From Gammaproteobacteria bacterium (GTDB taxonomy: Bacteria; Pseudomonadota; Gammaproteobacteria; JAJFJF01): a stretch of DNA of 57,701 nt. The DNA lies in contig JAJFJF010000001.1 in the NCBI GenBank assembly GCA_021774255.1, positions 1 to 57,701 of the forward strand, given 5' to 3'. Position 1 is the first letter of the stretch, and the number at the start of each line of letters is the position of its first letter. The position numbers and the translations under genes are program-made. Below are positions 54,310 through 57,701 of the stretch, one piece after another. The notes below the pieces were generated by a model. That model was not told the origin of the DNA and did no database searches. It saw only the letters and a program-made list of their open reading frames with translations.

Positions 54310-55158
54310 TTACTCGATATGAAGATGAAAGGCGGTTAACGTATTCTGCAGTAAAGTCGCAATGGTCATGGGCCCGACACCGCCGGGCACAGGCGTGATC
54401 CAACTGGCGCGCTCACGCGCTGCTTCAAATTCAACATCACCGACGATCGATCCATTTTCAAGGCGGTTGATGCCGATATCAATCACAATAGCACCTGGTT
54501 TAATCCAATCGCCTTTAATCAGGCCGGGTTTGCCCACGGCCACCACCAGTAAATCAGCACGGCCGACATGCTCGGCTACATCACGTGTTTGGCGATGACA
54601 CACTGTCACGGTGCAGTCAGCCAACAACAACTCCAGCGCCATCGGGCGGCCCACAATATTGGAAGCACCCACCACCACGGCTTCAAGACCCGCAAGCTTT
54701 TGGCCGGTCTGTTTGAGCAACGTCATCACACCGTAAGGCGTACAGGGGCGCAGGCGAGGGTGGCCTTGTGCTAAGCGGCCGAGGTTTTCGGGGTGAAAGC
54801 CATCCACATCTTTTGTAGGGTCAATGCGCAGTAGTGCCGTTTCGCTATTAATGTGCTTGGGTAGCGGCAGTTGTAGCAAAATACCGTCAACCGTGTCGTC
54901 GGCATTCAGGGTGTCTATCAGCTCGAGTAATTCTGTTTCCAAAATGTCTTCAAGAAGAGTGTGCGACATCGATAAAATGCCGGCTGCCTCGCAGGCACGC
55001 TTTTTATGATTCACATAAATTTGAGAAGCAGGGTCGTTGCCCACTAATATCACAGCGAGCCCGGGTGCACGAAAATGGGCTTGCTTGGCTGCCTCGGCGG
55101 CGACTTGGGCCGTGACCTGTTGTGCGATGGCTTTGCCGTCTAAAATTGTTGCCGTCAT
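54310..55158 (-). CDS. folD: Methylenetetrahydrofolate dehydrogenase/cyclohydrolase FolD
   Basis: 282 residues from ATG 55158 ([14 protein letters not shown]). Catalytic Lys in [20 protein letters not shown], Rossmann loop [17 protein letters not shown] and C-terminal [19 protein letters not shown]. Interconverts one-carbon folates. An upstream extension to 55245 is in frame but not conserved. Confidence 0.95.
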   Translation of the reverse strand: MTATILDGKAIAQQVTAQVAAEAAKQAHFRAPGLAVILVGNDPASQIYVNHKKRACEAAGILSMSHTLLEDILETELLELIDTLNADDTVDGILLQLPLPKHINSETALLRIDPTKDVDGFHPENLGRLAQGHPRLRPCTPYGVMTLLKQTGQKLAGLEAVVVGASNIVGRPMALELLLADCTVTVCHRQTRDVAEHVGRADLLVVAVGKPGLIKGDWIKPGAIVIDIGINRLENGSIVGDVEFEAARERASWITPVPGGVGPMTIATLLQNTLTAFHLHIE

Positions 55159-55268
55159 ATTGCCTAACCTGTAAATTTTTCCATTTTCGCATGCTTCCAA
55201 GTTAATCGCAAAACTCACTATGCCATTAATTTTAGTGTAGTCCAATCCAGTTTACTTACAGCAAAGGC

Positions 55269-55298
55269 TTAATTTAGTGTGAATAGGCATGCTATAAT
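55269..55298 (+). promoter_or_regulatory. Probable tRNA operon promoter
   Basis: TATAAT at 55293-55298, ten bases before tRNA-Pro, with a weak -35 TTAATT at 55269-55274 (18-base spacing). Confidence 0.6.
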
Positions 55299-55307
55299 GT
55301 TGGATTA

Positions 55308-55384
<77 letters not shown>

Positions 55385-55449
55385 GTTATGCTAGGAGCCC
55401 AGAAGACATAATGCTACGATGGCGCCCAGTCTAGTTTCCTAGAGAAAAA

Positions 55450-55526
55450 GCGCCTGTAGCTCATTTGGATAGAGCATCGGCCTTCTAAGCCGAGGGTAGC
55501 AGGTTCGAATCCTGCCGGGCGCGCCA
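55450..55526 (+). tRNA. tRNA-Arg (UCU)
   Basis: 77 bases with CCA. Acceptor GCGCCTG / CGGGCGC with one G-U pair; anticodon loop CTTCTAA (TCT); T-loop GTTCGAATC. Decodes AGA/AGG. Confidence 0.95.
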
Positions 55527-55594
55527 TAATTAGCTTATGGCTGCTACAATAATGGAAAGTGCCAGCAGGGGTTGTAGTAATAGGTATTAACAAT

Positions 55595-55671
55595 GGTGAG
55601 CGTAGCTCAGTTGGTAGAGCCCCGGATTGTGATTCCGGTCGTCGTGGGTTCGAGTCCCATCGTTCACCCCA
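55595..55671 (+). tRNA. tRNA-His (GUG)
   Basis: 77 bases counting the tRNA-His-specific extra G at the 5' end (55595) opposite C73. Acceptor GTGAGCG / CGTTCAC, anticodon loop TTGTGAT (GTG), T-loop GTTCGAGTC, CCA encoded. A broken integrase follows, so its 3' end is the likely attachment site. Confidence 0.95.
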
Positions 55672-55678
55672 AATTCCA

Positions 55679-55720
55679 GTAGTAAATCACAGCAAGTGAC
55701 AACAAGTTACAGCAATAAAA
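55679..55720. other. Iterated ACAGCAA/ACAACAA tract next to tRNA-His
   Basis: Between tRNA-His and the integrase relic, ACAGCAAG, ACAACAAG and ACAGCAAT recur about 11 bases apart (55689-55716). This spacing would suit integrase arm-type sites, but it is only a guess; att repeats elsewhere are not in the window. Confidence 0.3.
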
Positions 55721-55884
55721 TCATTAAGTTACGATAACCTTCTCTTCAAAACCCTACACCTTCAGCCCTTTCATTATTCTTGACTCCTATTGTGGTTTGT
55801 AACTATTATTTGCATCGAAGTGGTCCAGAATTGGTCCGCAGGTGATCTTTCAAGCTAAAACTGCCCCCTTAAAAAGGAGAAACT

Positions 55885-56529
55885 ATGCCTGCCATAGACA
55901 AGCGAGTTAGCAATAATATAGTGAGATATCGTGCTAGGGTGCGAGTGAAGGGACAGCCTCCTCAAACCGCGACGTTTACTCGGTTAACGGACGCAAAGCG
56001 ATGGGCGTAAGAAACGGAATCAGCAGTTCGCCAAGGACGTTATCTCAGGACTGCAGAATCTAAACGGTACACTTTTGCTGAGCTCATTGAGAGATACATT
56101 TCTGAAGGCTTTATGCGCCAGCAAAAAAGCCAAGGAGATAAATTGCGACATTTAAGATGGTGGCAAAGCGAGCTGGGAGATTGTGTGGTTTCAGATGTAA
56201 CCCCTGCTTTGATTGCCCAGTATCGCAATAAATTAGCTAACGGCATCACTCAAATGGGTGCAGTACGTTCTCCCGCCACGGTTGTTCGTTATCTTGCAGC
56301 TCTCTCTCATGCTTTTAGTCTTGCCGTGAGAGAGTGGGAGTGCCTTGATGCTAATCCTGTTTTGAAAGTGACTAAGCCGAAGGAGCCTCGAGGTCGAGTC
56401 CGTTTTTTATCTGATCAGGAACATGAGAGGCTGCTGTCTGCTTGTGAAAGCTCTCAGAACCCTTACTTGAACATTGTTGTTCTACTAGCTCTTTCAACGT
56501 TGAAGAGACAAGCCTCTCTGCGCTTTTGA
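55885..56529 (+). pseudogene. Tyrosine integrase, broken (nonsense codon and C-terminal loss)
   Basis: ATG 55885 with AAGGAG at 55874-55879 opens an N-terminal arm domain (RVKGQPPQTATFTRLTDAKRWA), then TAA at 56008-56010 where the family has a Gln codon. The same frame continues with the SAM-like core-binding domain (RYTFAELIERYISEG to DANPVLKV) and the start of the catalytic domain (LLSACESSQNPYLNIVVLLALST). It stops at 56527, just before the first catalytic Arg would be reached, so the Arg-His-Arg-Tyr set is lost. Normal length is about 330-400 residues. Confidence 0.88.
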
Positions 56530-56696
56530 CTGATGAACAAGTGGCAGAGTATTTGCAACTCCGTGGCGCTCATACACTTGCCCATTGGCGCACCACTAAA
56601 AAATATTCACTGCCTTACATTCGTATCGGTCGCGCAATACGTTACCGCAAAGAAGATGTCGAAGCTTTTCTGCTCGAGCACCGCCAAGAAGATTGA
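56526..56696 (+). CDS. Small excisionase/AlpA-like helix-turn-helix protein, possibly a fragment
   Basis: 56 residues from TTG 56526 to TGA 56696: LTDEQVAEYLQL...HTLAHWR, then PYIRIGRAIRYRKEDVEAFLLEHR. This is the MerR/excisionase-type winged HTH (HTH_17) pattern. The frame stays open upstream into the integrase relic, so the real start is unclear and the gene may have been fused to the relic by deletion. Probably a regulator or excisionase of the lost element. Confidence 0.65.
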   Translation: MTDEQVAEYLQLRGAHTLAHWRTTKKYSLPYIRIGRAIRYRKEDVEAFLLEHRQED

Positions 56697-56838
56697 CAGA
56701 GCGCCTGCCTAACTGCTACTTTTACCGGACAATTTGACTCTCGTGCCGTCTATTCCTTTTGCCGCTTACCGCAGTTTATTAATATCTGTTGTCACGTGTG
56801 ACTACTTATATAAGGAGATTGGAGGGGAGGGGTAGTAT

Positions 56839-56862
56839 TATAAAAAAAGTTCCTTTTTTATA
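56839..56862. terminator. AT-rich palindrome
   Basis: TATAAAAAA (56839-56847) and TTTTTTATA (56854-56862) around a 6-base loop. It could be a bidirectional terminator. Confidence 0.4.
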
Positions 56863-56870
56863 CCTTCTCT

Positions 56871-56887
56871 GAACCACACCGTGGTTC
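56871..56887. promoter_or_regulatory. Operator-like palindrome GAACCAC-N3-GTGGTTC
   Basis: Perfect 7-bp arms separated by ACC. No T-tract follows, so a binding site for a dimeric regulator is more likely than a terminator. The target gene is not clear. Confidence 0.45.
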
Positions 56888-57202
56888 TTAATATTAAATA
56901 CCATCGCAGTACAGATGACTCCCTAATAGAGTAGGAGCCCTTCGTTACGCTCAGGGGCTTTCTACGCTATTAATCGATACTCTGTGGACAGTGCTACGCA
57001 AGGTGATGGATAAGGCCCTGGAAAAGTAGCGCTACGCGCTCAGCGCTTTCCCAAAGCTTACCCACCGGTTACCCACACTCTGCCCGACAGGACTTGGCAT
57101 ATGATTATCACTAATTTTTCCTCTTTTTAAATTAAAGAAAATTGATAGTAATAATATCTGCGACACTGTGTAGGAAGTGTGCGTCAAGGCTGTGGTCAAC
57201 AC

Positions 57203-57317
57203 GGTGTGCAAGATGAAGCGAAGCGTAGTGGATCTTGTGCACGGTTTGTCCATCAGTTTTCTCCACACGTTGCACAGCATCCTGCACAGATTACCTTTTC
57301 TTGCACAAGGTGCAAAT
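57203..57317. repeat. TGCACA/TTGCAC repeat cluster
   Basis: GTGTGCAAGA, CTTGTGCACG, GTTGCACAG, CTGCACAG, CTTGCACAAG and GGTGCAAAT occur within about 115 bases, in both orientations; CAAGAT and ATCTTG form an inverted pair around the first two. The pattern resembles iterons or a multi-site operator. Confidence 0.45.
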
Positions 57318-57492
57318 GACTCCTCTTCTCATAATATCTAGGGGGCTTAAAAAATCTCAAAAAGATTTAATTTCCCTGCTGTGTTGTGATCTAACCTGTG
57401 TTGTTACCATCTGTTTGCATTTGTTAAAACCCCTTTATTTACAGTATTAACTGTGCTTAACAAGTTATTTTCACTATGGTAGGCTCAAACCT

Positions 57493-57701
57493 ATGAGGTC
57501 TAGATTGCGTTATAATCCCTTACTTGAAAGCGAAGCATTAACGCAAGAGATGTTGGTGTCGTGGGCAGGTTACTATCCCTGTATCGGTGATTGCCTCATT
57601 CACATCCCAAATGGTGGCTACCGAAATGCGCGTGAGGCAAAGAGGTTAAAGCGTCAAGGTGTCAAAGCGGGTGTGTCAGATTTATTTCTCGCAAAGCCAA
57701 G
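57493..57701 (+). CDS. VRR-NUC domain nuclease (3' end outside window)
   Basis: From ATG 57493 the first 69 codons are visible. LESEALTQEMLVSWAGYYP, then LIHIPNGGYRNAREAKRLKRQGVKAGVSDLFLAKP matches the VRR-NUC (PD-(D/E)XK-type) nuclease pattern common in phages and genomic islands, with E in the first helix and the G-V-x-D-L-F-L core. It supports the mobile-element reading of the right end. Confidence 0.85.
   Translation, partial: MRSRLRYNPLLESEALTQEMLVSWAGYYPCIGDCLIHIPNGGYRNAREAKRLKRQGVKAGVSDLFLAKP

Larger units (their letters stand above)
56697..57492. other. Gene-poor stretch of the integrative element
   Basis: About 800 bases without a supported gene. It contains an AT palindrome (56839-56862), GAACCAC-ACC-GTGGTTC (56871-56887), an imperfect stem near 56928-56972, two TTACCCAC(A/C) sites resembling DnaA boxes (57058-57077), and a cluster of TGCACA-type repeats (57203-57317). 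Confidence 0.5.

Overview
The window looks like a chromosomal segment of a gammaproteobacterium. RNase E, GyrA, the fab cluster, TsaC, MltG and LpxH are all of gammaproteobacterial type. I infer a Legionellales/Coxiellaceae-like, eukaryote-associated organism from one thing only: the accessory genes look like host-interaction proteins. No 16S rRNA or secretion-system cluster is in the window to prove it.

Layout. 1-5.2 kb: arginine succinyltransferase genes astA (cut by the window edge), astD and astB, then a PAP2 phosphatase and an alpha/beta hydrolase. 5.3-10.5 kb: two tandem reverse-strand genes for large disordered/helical proteins sharing an unrecognised ~150-residue domain, three copies each. 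10.5-24.9 kb: ung, gyrA-serC-pheA, an orphan GspC-like gene, a PP-loop protein, tsaC, metI-metN, pilV-pilW-pilX, a permuted papain-fold protein and a short RNase E. 25.4-37.3 kb: rluC, sppA, an accessory gene with an N-myristoylation-like start, maf, then rpmF-plsX-fabH-fabD-fabG-acpP-fabF-pabC-mltG. 37.6-45.2 kb: a 1584-residue GLUG-repeat surface protein and a Sen1/UPF1-type helicase with a CCCH zinc finger, inserted between mltG and tmk. A diverged second copy of the mltG 3' end sits between those two genes. 45.6-55.2 kb: tmk-holB-tatD, a lipoprotein, a PLP enzyme, lpxH, a cyclophilin, gltX, cysS and folD. 55.3-57.7 kb: tRNA-Pro, tRNA-Arg and tRNA-His, then the start of a decayed integrative element (broken integrase, HTH gene, VRR-NUC nuclease cut by the window edge).

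The most notable observation is that the five accessory genes (at 5276, 8245, 27543, 37592 and 42806) look unrelated in function, apart from the tandem pair, yet share the same non-coding frame. Upstream is a 20-bp near-palindromic motif, best example TACATCCCTATGTTACGCTA. Downstream is a 3' element made of a 7-10 A tract, a GGC/GCC spacer and an AT-rich hairpin. I did not notice this pair around the housekeeping genes. It suggests a dispersed, co-regulated set of effector-like cassettes inserted into conserved operons. The encoded proteins carry eukaryote-like features: a myristoylation/palmitoylation-like N-terminus, a CCCH finger, a type-I-membrane-like layout, homopolymer tracts and a PPxY motif.
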